Origin: an uncultured Collinsella sp.
Lineage (GTDB): Bacteria > Actinomycetota > Coriobacteriia > Coriobacteriales > Coriobacteriaceae
Assembly: GCA_902478945.1 (NCBI GenBank)
Contig: CABSMX010000001.1
Location: 1-64,000, forward strand
Reading direction: 5' to 3'
DNA: 64,000 nucleotides
Numbering within the stretch: position 1 is the stretch's first letter; every line of letters starts with the position of its first letter. This document shows, piece by piece, positions 52,723 through 61,220 of this stretch. The notes under the pieces were generated by a model. The model made no database searches. It saw only the letters and a program-made list of their open reading frames with translations, and was not told the DNA's origin. Both the position numbers and the translations under genes were made by a program.

Positions 52723-54705
52723 TTACTTGTCGCCGCCGAGCTTGTGCGGCTTGTAGGCGAGAGCGTTGACGAGCGCGTCGCCGGCGGACTTGACGGCTGC
52801 CGGTTGCGGATCGCTAGCGTGGTCCTCGGGGTGCACGGGCAGGTCTTTCTTGACTGCATCGTGGATGAGATTGAGGTACTCGGTCACGCCGGTAGTCGAC
52901 AGGTGCGTGCCGTCGCCGTCGAACAGGTCGTTGCGGTTGGCACTGTATCCGTACCAGTCGATAACGCGCACGTTCTTGTAGCGCGTGGCGGCATTTGCGA
53001 TAGCCTGGTTGGTGGAACCCACCCACGGCTGCGGACTGCGTGTGTTCACAAATACGACGGTACGCTTGTTGCCGGCATCGGCCATGATGGCATCGATCTG
53101 ATCATCAGTTACCAAGCCATTGGTGCCCAGTGCAAAGACCACGACCTTGCCGGCAAGGTTCTGTTGGAGATAGCCCTCAAATGTTGTGCGGCCTGCATCG
53201 AACTGGCGGCCCTTTTCGGCATCGATGTGACTGTGGGGGAAAACGCCGTCAAAGGAATCGACGGCGCGCAGCGACACGGAGTCGCCGATCATCAGCAGGT
53301 CGTAGGATCCGTCGGGAAAGCCGTCGTTGTCCTTGTCGGTGTCGTCGGCTGCCTGCTGGTCTTTGGGTGCGGTGTTCTTGGCTTCTTTGTTGAGGATCTC
53401 GGCGCCTTCACCACTCAACGCGGAGGTCTCCGGCACAAAGATGAGGCCTCCTAGGGCAATGATCAGCACGACGCCGCAAGTGGCGCACACGGGAATATGC
53501 GCACGCACCCAGCTTGCGGGCGTGGTGGTTCCGTCGCGGAATTCGGAAACGGTGCGCCCAAAGGCGCCCTTCCTAAACGGAGTCTCGATAAAGCGATAGC
53601 AGCACTCTGCCACGGCGACCGCCACAAGTACCTGCAAGATGTACTGCCACCAGGGCGTATCGTTGATGTTGGCGACCGGGTTCATAAGCAGCAGCAGCGG
53701 ATAGTGCCACAGATAGATACTGTACGAGCGCTTGCCGACCCACACGAGCGGCTCGGCGGCAAGAGCGCGCGCGACCAAGCCCTGGGGCTGTACGCAGGCG
53801 GCGATGACCATGAGCGTGAGGATGGAGCACAGCAGCGTGCCCCCGCGATATTGGAAAGCGGTGTAACCGTTGGTGAGCGCGACCATGGCCGCAAGGCCGA
53901 CCAGGCCCACAACGCCCATCACGTCGATGGACGCAGGCGAGGACCAAAAGCGTGTGAGCGCACTCGGCTGAGCTGGGGCGGTCTCGGCTGCGGAATCGGT
54001 TTTCTCGCCATGCCCGCCCTTGGCGTTCTTGTCGAGCTTACCGCGCTTGGCAGCGCTCACTAGGCGGTCGAGTCCCAGGCGACGGGCAAGGCGAACCGGC
54101 GCCAGGTCGCGATCGGGGATAAATGCCATCCATGCACCCAACAGCAGCGAGAACACGCGGGTATCCGTGCCGTAGTACACACGGCTGGGGTCGGCGGCGG
54201 GGTTGTAGAGCACCATCATAGCAAGGGCGGATACCGCTGCGAGCCCCAGGACCACACGGCGCGTGTTGGGTTTGCTCATATGCATGGATACCATGGCAAA
54301 CAACAGCGGTGGCCAAATCAGATAGAACTGCTCCTCGATGGCGAGCGACCAGAAGTGCGTGAGCGGCGAGGGGTCGCCCAGAGCATTAAAGTACGAAATA
54401 TCCTGCGCAATCTGCCACCAGTTGTTAAAGAACAGCAGCGACGGCAGGATATCGGGGCGCATCTTGGTGAGCATCACGTGGTTAAAGATGGTGCACAACG
54501 CGCAGGTCACCACGACAACGGTTGCCACGGCGGGGAATAGGCGGCGAATGCGGCGGATCCAGAAGCTCTTGAGGTCGATACGGCCGGTCTTGGCTACTTC
54601 GTTGAGCAGCAGGCGCGTGATCAGATAGCCCGAAAGCACAAAGAAAATCGTGACGCCGAGCAGGCCGCCCTGTGCCCAAGTGAGGTTGAGATGATAGAGC
54701 ACCAC
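52723..54705 (-). CDS. OatA-like membrane acyltransferase with C-terminal SGNH domain (start unclear)
   Basis: An acyltransferase_3 membrane domain (about ten helices; FFVLSGYLITRLLL, HFWSLAIEEQFYLIWP, SYSIYLWHYPLLLL) is joined to an extracellular SGNH-hydrolase-like domain with GDSV, GTNG and DGTHLS blocks. This is the layout of peptidoglycan or exopolysaccharide O-acetyltransferases. The first in-frame start codon is the GTG at 54705, which would cut off the conserved YIPALDGLRTLAV of helix 1. That segment and about 75 further residues are encoded in the same frame up to a TAA at 54970-54972, but contain no ATG, GTG or TTG. Either the gene uses an unusual start, or it lost its start by an indel (an ATCGAG that would read ATGAG without the C lies near 54955), or the assembly has an error. 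Confidence 0.85.
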   Translation of the reverse strand: MVLYHLNLTWAQGGLLGVTIFFVLSGYLITRLLLNEVAKTGRIDLKSFWIRRIRRLFPAVATVVVVTCALCTIFNHVMLTKMRPDILPSLLFFNNWWQIAQDISYFNALGDPSPLTHFWSLAIEEQFYLIWPPLLFAMVSMHMSKPNTRRVVLGLAAVSALAMMVLYNPAADPSRVYYGTDTRVFSLLLGAWMAFIPDRDLAPVRLARRLGLDRLVSAAKRGKLDKNAKGGHGEKTDSAAETAPAQPSALTRFWSSPASIDVMGVVGLVGLAAMVALTNGYTAFQYRGGTLLCSILTLMVIAACVQPQGLVARALAAEPLVWVGKRSYSIYLWHYPLLLLMNPVANINDTPWWQYILQVLVAVAVAECCYRFIETPFRKGAFGRTVSEFRDGTTTPASWVRAHIPVCATCGVVLIIALGGLIFVPETSALSGEGAEILNKEAKNTAPKDQQAADDTDKDNDGFPDGSYDLLMIGDSVSLRAVDSFDGVFPHSHIDAEKGRQFDAGRTTFEGYLQQNLAGKVVVFALGTNGLVTDDQIDAIMADAGNKRTVVFVNTRSPQPWVGSTNQAIANAATRYKNVRVIDWYGYSANRNDLFDGDGTHLSTTGVTEYLNLIHDAVKKDLPVHPEDHASDPQPAAVKSAGDALVNALAYKPHKLGGDK

Positions 54706-55161
54706 CGCGACGACGGCGAGTGTGCGCAGGCCATCGAGGGCGGGGATATAGCGGGACTTGGGGCGACCGGGCGTCTGCTGGTCGGCGGCCGACGGGCGGG
54801 CGCCGTCGTTGGCGCTGGCGTGCGCGGGCTTGCTGGAGGATGCGGGCGTACGACGTGAGTCCGCATCACGGTGCGCCTCGTTGGCGCGGCGTTTGCCCTG
54901 CGGACGTTCGTGCGGAGTCTGCGCCTGGGCCGTGCGGCGTCGGCCGCGTGAGCTCGATTGCGGGAGTTGTTACATAAAAAATCATCCAATGACGAGAATA
55001 GTCAGCACATATTCATTGTAGCCGCCTGCTCCTGTGAATGCTTGCTGCTGGCGTAACCTCAAGCGCGTGTCCACATCAAAGTGAACTAAAGTTATAGGGG
55101 GTGCGAAGGCGCACGATCGACGGTCGACGTGGGTGCAAAGCTCGCAGACGAGGAGGTTTCC

Positions 55162-56133
55162 ATGGCAGATAACGGCATTGTTGCGGTGTTCGGCAGTATG
55201 AACATGGACCTTTCGGTGGCGTGCGAGCGCATGCCGCGTGCGGGCGAGACCGTCGGCGGTAGCGGCTTTATCACCAATGCCGGCGGCAAGGGCGCCAACC
55301 AGGCTGTGGCAGCTGCGCGCATGGGCGCGCGCGCGTGCATGATCGGCGCGGTCGGGCGCGATGCGTTTGGCGATGCGCTGGTGGCGGGACTTCAGGATGC
55401 CGGCGTGGGCGTTGAGCTCGTGGCGCATCGTGATGACGTGGAGACGGGAACGGCGACCATCATTCGCTGTGAGGGCGACAACCGCATCGTACTGTCACCG
55501 GGCGCCAACCATGCGCTTGCGGGCGAGGACGTTGCCCGCGCGCTGAGGCGTCTGGTGGCCGATGAGCTCGACGGCGATGCCAGCGAGATCGCTCCGGCTG
55601 CCGGAAGCGTCTTTATCGCCCAGGGCGAATGTGACCTTGCGGCGACGGCCGAGGCGCTTGTTTGCGCTCACGAGCTGGGGTTCTATACGGTCTTTAATCC
55701 AGCGCCTGTCTGCGAGTTGCCTGCGGGTGCGTGGTCCGCAGTCGACCTGGTCTGTCCCAACGAGACCGAATGCCAGGCGCTGACGGGCATTCTGCCCGCG
55801 GATGACGCGAGTTGTGCCGAAGCGCTTAATGCCCTGCTCGGCAAAGGCGCTGGTGCCGCGGTCATCACGCTGGGCGGTGCCGGTTCGGTTACGCTTGGTG
55901 ATGATGGCGAGCTGCTGCGCATACCGGCGCTTTCGAGCTCGGTGGTCGATACCACGGCGGCCGGCGATACGTTTATCGGCGCACTTGCAGCTGCCCGTCT
56001 GGAGGGCCTGCCGCTCTTTGAGTGCATGGCCGCGGGCGCTCGCGCCTCGGCGGTGACGGTGTCGCGCTTGGGTGCTCAGCAATCGATTCCCACGCGTGCC
56101 GAAGTTGAGCGCGTGTTTGATTTAGACGATTAA
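55162..56133 (+). CDS. rbsK: Ribokinase
   Basis: 323 residues from the ATG preceded by AGGAGG at six bases. PfkB-family landmarks: the GSMNMDLSV start, the substrate motif [17 protein letters not shown] near residue 40, the phosphate/ATP motif VITLGGAGS, and the catalytic [13 protein letters not shown] with its aspartate. Ribokinase phosphorylates ribose for the pentose phosphate pathway. The next gene, 28 bases on, is a nucleoside hydrolase that releases ribose from nucleosides, so the two form a salvage unit. Other pentose or nucleoside kinases of the family are possible. Confidence 0.88.
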   Translation: MADNGIVAVFGSMNMDLSVACERMPRAGETVGGSGFITNAGGKGANQAVAAARMGARACMIGAVGRDAFGDALVAGLQDAGVGVELVAHRDDVETGTATIIRCEGDNRIVLSPGANHALAGEDVARALRRLVADELDGDASEIAPAAGSVFIAQGECDLAATAEALVCAHELGFYTVFNPAPVCELPAGAWSAVDLVCPNETECQALTGILPADDASCAEALNALLGKGAGAAVITLGGAGSVTLGDDGELLRIPALSSSVVDTTAAGDTFIGALAAARLEGLPLFECMAAGARASAVTVSRLGAQQSIPTRAEVERVFDLDD

Positions 56134-56161
56134 GTACAAGACGGAGAAGCGGAGTAGAACA

Positions 56162-57136
56162 ATGGTAACCAAGAAGCTGATCCTTGATCTGGATATGGGT
56201 GTGGACGACGCCATGGCGCTCGCCTATGCCATCGCGAGCCCCGAGGTGGAGCTCGTCGGCATTACCACGTGCTTTGGCAACGTGCGCGTCGAGCAGTCGG
56301 CGCACAACTGCCTGGCGGTGCTTGACCTGCTGGGCCGCCCCGAGGTTCCGGTGTACCTGGGTGCCGACCGCCCCATAAAGGCGAGCGAGCCCTATACGCC
56401 GCCGGCGTCAACCACGCTCATCCACGGCAAGAACGGCATCGGTGGCGCGAGCGTGCCCGCGTCGCCCTATGAGCCGGTGGGGGCAACGTCTGCCGACGGC
56501 AATGCGGCGGTCGATTACCTGATCGATGCTGCGCGCACCTATGGCCCCGACCTGGTCTATGTGGCGACCGGTCCGCTTTCCAACTTGGCGCTTGCCCTGG
56601 AGCGCGACGCGGCAGCGATGATGTCCATCGGCCGCGTGGTGGTGATGGGTGGCGCCCTGACCGTGCCCGGCAACGTGAGCGCGGGCGCCGAGGCCAACAT
56701 GGCGAGCGATCCCGAGGCTGCCGATGCGGTGCTGCGTTCGGGCCGCAAGCTCACCATGGTTGGTCTGGACGTGACGCATCGCGTGGTGCTCACGCGCCGC
56801 GATATTGCCGGCTGGACGGGCTCGGGCACTATGGCCGGCTGCGCGTTTGGGAGCATGGTCGAGCACTACATTGGCTCGTACGAGATGAACGCACCTTACC
56901 TGGGTGGTTGTGCGCTGCACGATCCGCTGGCCGTTGCCGCGGCGATCGACCCCACGCTCGTGGGTGCGCTCGGCTGCAATCTGCGTGTTGATCTGCTGGG
57001 CGAGTACCGCGGTCGCACCATCTGCGATGAGCGCCGCGTGGCAGATCCCGACAAGAGCGCGCTTGTGGCACTGACTGTGGATGCCCCGCGCTTCCTTTCC
57101 GAGTTCAAGGCACGCATGGCCCGCGTCCTGGGCTAA
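56162..57136 (+). CDS. Inosine-uridine preferring nucleoside hydrolase
   Basis: 324 residues with the calcium-binding signature LDLDMGVDDAMA at the N-terminus (aspartates at 9, 11, 15 and 16), ATGPLSNLALAL, the VVMGGALTVPGN block, NMASDPEAADAV and LHDPLAVA at the C-terminal metal/substrate site. These enzymes split purine and pyrimidine nucleosides into base and ribose. The place behind ribokinase fits release and activation of ribose. Specificity within the family (IunH, RihA, RihC) cannot be assigned from sequence alone. Confidence 0.92.
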   Translation: MVTKKLILDLDMGVDDAMALAYAIASPEVELVGITTCFGNVRVEQSAHNCLAVLDLLGRPEVPVYLGADRPIKASEPYTPPASTTLIHGKNGIGGASVPASPYEPVGATSADGNAAVDYLIDAARTYGPDLVYVATGPLSNLALALERDAAAMMSIGRVVVMGGALTVPGNVSAGAEANMASDPEAADAVLRSGRKLTMVGLDVTHRVVLTRRDIAGWTGSGTMAGCAFGSMVEHYIGSYEMNAPYLGGCALHDPLAVAAAIDPTLVGALGCNLRVDLLGEYRGRTICDERRVADPDKSALVALTVDAPRFLSEFKARMARVLG

Positions 57137-57144
57137 GTTGTCTT

Positions 57145-57215
57145 TTTGGGACGGGGCTTTTTTGACTGGTATGATTGGTGCGACCATTCGAATCAGCTAA
57201 AAGAGCCCGTCCCAA
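57145..57215. promoter_or_regulatory. Long inverted repeat around an extended -10 promoter before luxS
   Basis: TTTGGGACGGGGC (left) and GCCCGTCCCAAA (right) are inverted arms of about 18 bp with T- and A-runs inside. The left arm with its T-run can terminate the preceding gene. In the loop, TGGTATGAT (57167-57175) is a good extended -10, so the luxS transcript would start near 57182, inside the loop, and carry only the right arm. Confidence 0.55.
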
Positions 57216-57238
57216 ATTGACTACCGAGAGGATCTGCC

Positions 57239-57727
57239 ATGGAGCGCATCGCGAGTTTTTCCGTTGACCATCTGCTGCTTGAACCCGGCGTGTATGTGAG
57301 CCGCATCGACCGCGATCCGGCGACCGGCGCCGCCGTCACCACCTTTGACCTGCGCCTGACCACGCCCAATAAGGAACCGGTTATGAACACGGCCGAGTGC
57401 CACACTATCGAGCATCTGGGCGCGACGTTCCTCCGCAATCATGCCGAGTGGTCGAGCCGCATTGTCTACTTTGGCCCCATGGGCTGCCGCACGGGCTTTT
57501 ACCTTGTCGTTTTTGGTGAGCTGACGAGCGAGGAAATCTTGCCGCTCGTGCGCGAGCTGTTCGAGTTTGTCGCCGGTTTTGAGGGCGATGTCCCCGGTGC
57601 CGCTCCCGAGGAATGCGGTAACTACCTGGACCAGAACCTTCCCATGGCAAACTGGCTCGCGCGCCGCTACCTCGACCGCGACCTGGCCGATATCGATGAG
57701 AAGCACCTGCACTATCAGCAGGCATAA
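57239..57727 (+). CDS. luxS: S-ribosylhomocysteine lyase, AI-2 synthase
   Basis: 162 residues, the normal length. The metal-binding HTIEH motif (H55, E58, H59), C126 in PEECGNY as third ligand and catalytic C83 in GPMGCRTGFY are all present. The enzyme converts S-ribosylhomocysteine to homocysteine and DPD, the precursor of autoinducer-2, in the activated methyl cycle. It has its own promoter and a terminator 30 bases downstream. No pfs gene (SAH nucleosidase) is adjacent. Confidence 0.96.
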   Translation: MERIASFSVDHLLLEPGVYVSRIDRDPATGAAVTTFDLRLTTPNKEPVMNTAECHTIEHLGATFLRNHAEWSSRIVYFGPMGCRTGFYLVVFGELTSEEILPLVRELFEFVAGFEGDVPGAAPEECGNYLDQNLPMANWLARRYLDRDLADIDEKHLHYQQA

Positions 57728-57757
57728 GGCCCTTGCGGGAATAACGCTTGTACCAGA

Positions 57758-57787
57758 AGCGCCCCCGCTCTTTGCGGAGCGCTTTTT
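57758..57787 (+). terminator. Terminator of luxS
   Basis: AGCGC and CCGC pair with GCGG and GCGCT around a TCTTT loop, followed by TTTTTAT. Confidence 0.85.
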
Positions 57788-57860
57788 ATACCGAGCGCTC
57801 AAAACATAAAAAGATTGTTCTAGAATGTTTATACTGTCACATAAACGAACAGGAGCGAAC

Positions 57861-58505
57861 ATGCATATTTATTCTGTTGAGGATCCCGAGTTCAAGTCCT
57901 ATGGCAACGTTTGGGATAACGTTCCGTCCGAGCTTACGTCGCCCGTGCTCGAGGCGCTTGCCTCCACGCCCATCCCTGAGGGCAGCAAATACGTGGCGAG
58001 CGCGCCCGAGCTCGAGGGCGTTAAGGATGCCAATAAGCTGGGCTTTCTCATGTTTGGCGGTCGTCCCTTCCAGCTCGGCTGGTGCAACGGCCACAACACG
58101 CGCCTCAACTGCCTGGAGTACCACCGCGCGAGCGAGTTCAACCTGGGTGCTCGCGATTTTATCCTGCTCGTGGCGCATCGCTGGGAGATCGAGGACGGCA
58201 AGCTCGACACCGCGTGCGTCAAGGCGTTCCGCGTACCGGCCGGCACGCTTGTTGAGGTTTTCAACACCACGCTTCACTACACGCCGTGCATGGTCGACGA
58301 TGGGGGCTTCCAGGTGATGGTGGCACTGCCCGCCGGCACCAACGGTCCGCGCCCCGAGGCTGCGGCCGACATGCCCACGGCCGGCGACAGCTACTGCTAC
58401 TGGAAGGCCGACAAGTGGGTTCTCTGCCATGCTGACAGCCCCAAGGCTGCCGAGGGCGGCTACGTAGGCCTCATCGGCAAGAACCTCGATATCGCCTGCG
58501 ACTAG
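57861..58505 (+). CDS. DUF4867 family protein (cupin-like)
   Basis: 214 residues from the ATG preceded by AGGAG. The segment GWCNGHNTRLNCLEYHRASE near residue 73 and the strands FRVPAGTLVEVFNTTLHYTP with histidines and acidic residues suggest a beta-barrel cupin fold with a metal site. This matches the DUF4867 family, often found next to sugar-metabolism genes and of unproven reaction. The context here (luxS and nucleoside salvage upstream, a glycosidase remnant downstream) does not settle the role. A possible TATACT -10 lies at 57830, but its -35 is weak. Confidence 0.8.
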   Translation: MHIYSVEDPEFKSYGNVWDNVPSELTSPVLEALASTPIPEGSKYVASAPELEGVKDANKLGFLMFGGRPFQLGWCNGHNTRLNCLEYHRASEFNLGARDFILLVAHRWEIEDGKLDTACVKAFRVPAGTLVEVFNTTLHYTPCMVDDGGFQVMVALPAGTNGPRPEAAADMPTAGDSYCYWKADKWVLCHADSPKAAEGGYVGLIGKNLDIACD

Positions 58506-58514
58506 CATCTTCCA

Positions 58515-58649
58515 TCTCGATCTGTAACATCTAGCGGGCTAAATCGTCTCTACTTGTTACAGATTTAGACAAACCATAGGGGACAGACCGAAAATCTCGA
58601 TCTGTAACACCGGGCCCGGTTTTGGCTGCCTACCTGTTACAGATCGAGA
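58515..58649. repeat. Two tandem palindromic elements with CTGTAACA / TGTTACAG ends
   Basis: Copy 1 spans 58515-58569 and copy 2 spans 58595-58649. Each has 15-bp inverted ends (TCTCGATCTGTAACA in both left arms) and a variable 25-base centre. Copy 2 lies within an outer pair GGGGACAG (58579-58586) and CTGTCCCC (58679-58686), so the structure is nested. Confidence 0.82.
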
Positions 58650-58689
58650 CAAACCGCCCCCAACCACCACAAAGGCGCCTGTCCCCTTT

Positions 58690-58890
58690 GTGGTGGATTG
58701 GGCAGGCGGGTATCAAAAAGTGTCAGACGGGGCGGCTGCCGAGCGCCTGCGCGCGAAAAGAAGTATCGGCCTGCGTCAGCATGTCGCCGCGATGCGCGAC
58801 GCGGTGACCGAGGACGGCGTTGACCTGCTGAGCTACACCACCTGGGGCCCGATCGCTGCGCTTCGCAAGTCCTGCTTTATAACGTCCTAA
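58690..58890 (+). pseudogene. Remnant of a glycoside hydrolase family 1 (6-phospho-beta-glucosidase) gene
   Basis: The frame encodes LRQHVAAMRDAVTEDGVDLL followed by SYTTWGPI, the conserved C-terminal helix and strand of GH1 phospho-glucosidases. The next expected block (DLVSASTGE and the final loop) is replaced by AALRKSCFITS and a stop, and nothing of the N-terminal 350 residues precedes it. No ribosome-binding site is present. It is a fossil of a once complete gene, cut on the left near the nested palindromes. A genuine terminator follows, probably the original one. Confidence 0.75.
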
Positions 58891-58894
58891 TCAA

Positions 58895-58934
58895 AGCGCC
58901 CGGCGAGAAGTTAATGCTCGCCGGGCGCTTTTTT
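58895..58934 (+). terminator. Terminator behind the GH1 remnant
   Basis: A perfect 13-bp stem AGCGCCCGGCGAG/CTCGCCGGGCGCT with a 9-base loop and a T6 run; it fuses into the following 31-bp palindrome. Confidence 0.9.
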
Positions 58935-58973
58935 GACTAGTCGTTTAAGAACGTCCCCAACGACTAGTCAAAA
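58931..58973. repeat. 31-bp palindrome family, copy 4 (extended arms)
   Basis: CTAGTCGTT and AACGACTAG enclose TAAGAACGTCCCC (58937-58967). Pairing extends outward through TTTTGA/TCAAAA to 15-bp arms. Relative to copy 3 the wobble pair is a full G-C pair here. Confidence 0.9.
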
Positions 58974-59087
58974 ATGAGCCATGTGTCCCAGTTGTGGAGA
59001 CTCGTTGAGCCGTCTGGGTATCGTGAAAGATCGCGCGCTCGCCCATCATCAAAAGTGACACACGCTACCAGTTGATGGGAGGCAGCT

Positions 59088-59825
59088 ATGGGCTTCTTTG
59101 ACAAGATGTTCGAGAAGAAAGAGTGCGCGATTTGCGGTACCGAGCTGGGACTTTTGGGAAAGACCAAAATCAACGAAGGCTACCTGTGCAAAGAGTGCGC
59201 CGGCAAGCTCTCCCCCTACTTCCACGGCTATCGCTCCAGCACCGCGGACGATATCCGCGAGCAACTCGCCTACCGCGAGGCCAATGCCGAGCGCCTGGCC
59301 TCGTTCAACCCCACGCGCACGCTCTCTGCCGGGCGCACCAACATCATGCTCGACGAAGACGCGGGCCTGCTGATCATTACCTCGCAGAGCCGTTGGCGCG
59401 ATGCCAACCCCGACATCATCGAGTTCTCACAGGTACTCGGCTGCGATATGGATATCGACGAGCATCGCACCGAGATCTATCGCGAGACCAAGGACGGCGA
59501 GCGCGAGAGCTACAACCCACCGCGTTACGACCTGGATTACGACTTTAACCTGACTATCCACGTCAACACGCCGTACTTTACCGAGATCAACCTGCGCGTG
59601 AACGACTCCACCATCGATCAGCGCGGGTCCATCGAGTACCGCGAGGCCAAGCGCCAGGCAACCGAAGTCCGCGATGCGTTGATGCAGCTGCGCCAGGAGA
59701 CGCGTGACAGCGTCGTGGCCGCTAAGGCCCCCAAGACCGCGGTCACCTGTCCATTCTGCGGTGCAACCACCATTCCCGATGCTAGTGGGCGCTGCGAATA
59801 CTGCGGCGGTGCCATCGGCGCATAG
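59088..59825 (+). CDS. DUF4428/zinc-ribbon protein, first gene of a zinc-ribbon-SPFH cluster
   Basis: 245 residues. The N-terminus has a CAICG...CKEC treble-clef-type finger (cysteines near 13, 16, 33 and 36), as in DUF4428 proteins. The middle is a PH-like or strand-rich domain (GRTNIMLDEDAGLLIITSQS), and the C-terminus ends in a second zinc ribbon (CPFCG...CEYCGGAIGA). GGGAGG precedes the ATG. It is followed at 24 bases by a zinc-ribbon membrane protein and at 1.4 kb by an SPFH protein, an arrangement reminiscent of ydjGHI of Bacillus, which brings PspA to stressed membranes. Molecular role unknown. Confidence 0.8.
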   Translation: MGFFDKMFEKKECAICGTELGLLGKTKINEGYLCKECAGKLSPYFHGYRSSTADDIREQLAYREANAERLASFNPTRTLSAGRTNIMLDEDAGLLIITSQSRWRDANPDIIEFSQVLGCDMDIDEHRTEIYRETKDGERESYNPPRYDLDYDFNLTIHVNTPYFTEINLRVNDSTIDQRGSIEYREAKRQATEVRDALMQLRQETRDSVVAAKAPKTAVTCPFCGATTIPDASGRCEYCGGAIGA

Positions 59826-59849
59826 CCTCCGGCACGGAAAGGACCGATC

Positions 59850-61172
59850 ATGGCCTTCGAGAGCGTCAACTATCAGTGCCCCGCGTGTGGTGGCCCCCTT
59901 CACTTTGCCAGTGCCGAGCAAAAGCTCGTCTGCGACTACTGCGATTCGCGTTTTGAAGTCGAAGAAGTCGAGGCCCTCTATCGCGAACGCCAGGACAAGG
60001 CCGATGCCAAAGCCGATGCCGCAGCCGTGGCTCCCAAACCTGCTGTCGACGATGCCGTGCAGGAGCTGGCTCAAAACGCCGGCTACATCTGCTCGTCGTG
60101 CGGCGCCGAGCTCGTGTCCGACGGCACCGTCGCCGTCACCACCTGCCCGTACTGCGGTAACTCCGCCGTGGCACCTGGCCAGCTCTCGGGCGACTTCTCA
60201 CCCGACCTGGTGATTCCGTTTAAGCTCGGGCGCGACGATGTCATGGCCGCGCTCAAAGAGCACTACAAAGGCAAGATTCTGCTGCCCAAGAGCTTTGTCA
60301 CCGACAACCACATCGACGAGGTCCAAGGCGTCTACGTGCCGTTTTGGCTCTACGGTGCCCGCGTGGACGGCGAAGTGTGCTTCGACGCAACCAACGAGAC
60401 CGTGACTGAGGAATCCGATCGCACCGTCACGACCACCGACCACTACGACGCCTACCGTAAGGGCAATATCTCGTTTGAGCGCGTACCCGTCGACGGATCG
60501 TCCAAGATGCCCGACGGCCACATGGACGCCATCGAGCCGTTTGACTACGATGCCCTGCGCCCGTTCTCGGTCGCGTATATGCCCGGCTACATCGCCAACC
60601 GCTACGACGAGGACTGCGAAACCTGCAAGGCGCGCGCCGAACGCCGCATGGAGGAGAGCACGATCTCGGCCCTGCGCGAAACCGTCGTCGACGAATATGA
60701 CGATGCCACGGTCGAAAGCAAGCAGCTCGACTACACCTGGGAAAACAGCGATTATGCCCTGTTCCCCGTGTGGATGCTCTCTACCTCATGGAACGGCAAG
60801 AGTTACCTGTTTGCTATGAACGGCCAAACCGGCCGCATGGTCGGCGAGCTTCCCTGCTCCAAGCCCAAGCTCGCTATCGCCTCGGTGCTGTTCTTTGCGA
60901 TCGGATTTGTCCTTTCCCAGATTCTCTTTATGGGCGAGAACGCCTTCGATCCGGATTACCTCACCTTTGATGTCGAGGGCATCCTCATCAACATCGTCGC
61001 GCCGCTGATCATCGTGATCATCGCGGACGTGTTGCTGGTAGGCCAGCTCAAGACGGCCAACGAGGCCACCCACGCCGACTGCTACTGCGGCGAGCTCGAC
61101 CTGACCGAGAAGCACGACACCTTCAGCCACACCGAGACCACCGTTGTCATGAAGGACAACAAGGACGATTAG
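59850..61172 (+). CDS. Zinc-ribbon membrane protein (YdjG-like)
   Basis: 440 residues. Two zinc ribbons lie at the N-terminus: CPACGG...CDYCDS (about 10-30) and CSSCGAE...CPYCGNS (about 81-105). A large soluble domain follows (FKLGRDDVMAALKEHYKGKI, VYVPFWLYGARVDG, LFPVWMLSTSWNGKSYLFAM). Two helices are at the C-terminus (LAIASVLFFAIGFVLSQILF and ILINIVAPLIIVIIADVLLV). This matches the TFIIB-type zinc ribbon/YdjG group of membrane-associated proteins. The SPFH gene follows 48 bases later. The pair probably forms an envelope-stress membrane complex. Confidence 0.82.
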   Translation: MAFESVNYQCPACGGPLHFASAEQKLVCDYCDSRFEVEEVEALYRERQDKADAKADAAAVAPKPAVDDAVQELAQNAGYICSSCGAELVSDGTVAVTTCPYCGNSAVAPGQLSGDFSPDLVIPFKLGRDDVMAALKEHYKGKILLPKSFVTDNHIDEVQGVYVPFWLYGARVDGEVCFDATNETVTEESDRTVTTTDHYDAYRKGNISFERVPVDGSSKMPDGHMDAIEPFDYDALRPFSVAYMPGYIANRYDEDCETCKARAERRMEESTISALRETVVDEYDDATVESKQLDYTWENSDYALFPVWMLSTSWNGKSYLFAMNGQTGRMVGELPCSKPKLAIASVLFFAIGFVLSQILFMGENAFDPDYLTFDVEGILINIVAPLIIVIIADVLLVGQLKTANEATHADCYCGELDLTEKHDTFSHTETTVVMKDNKDD

Positions 61173-61220
61173 CCATTCTGACCAATACCACCCGGCCTTT
61201 GACGAGAAAGGAAGATCACC

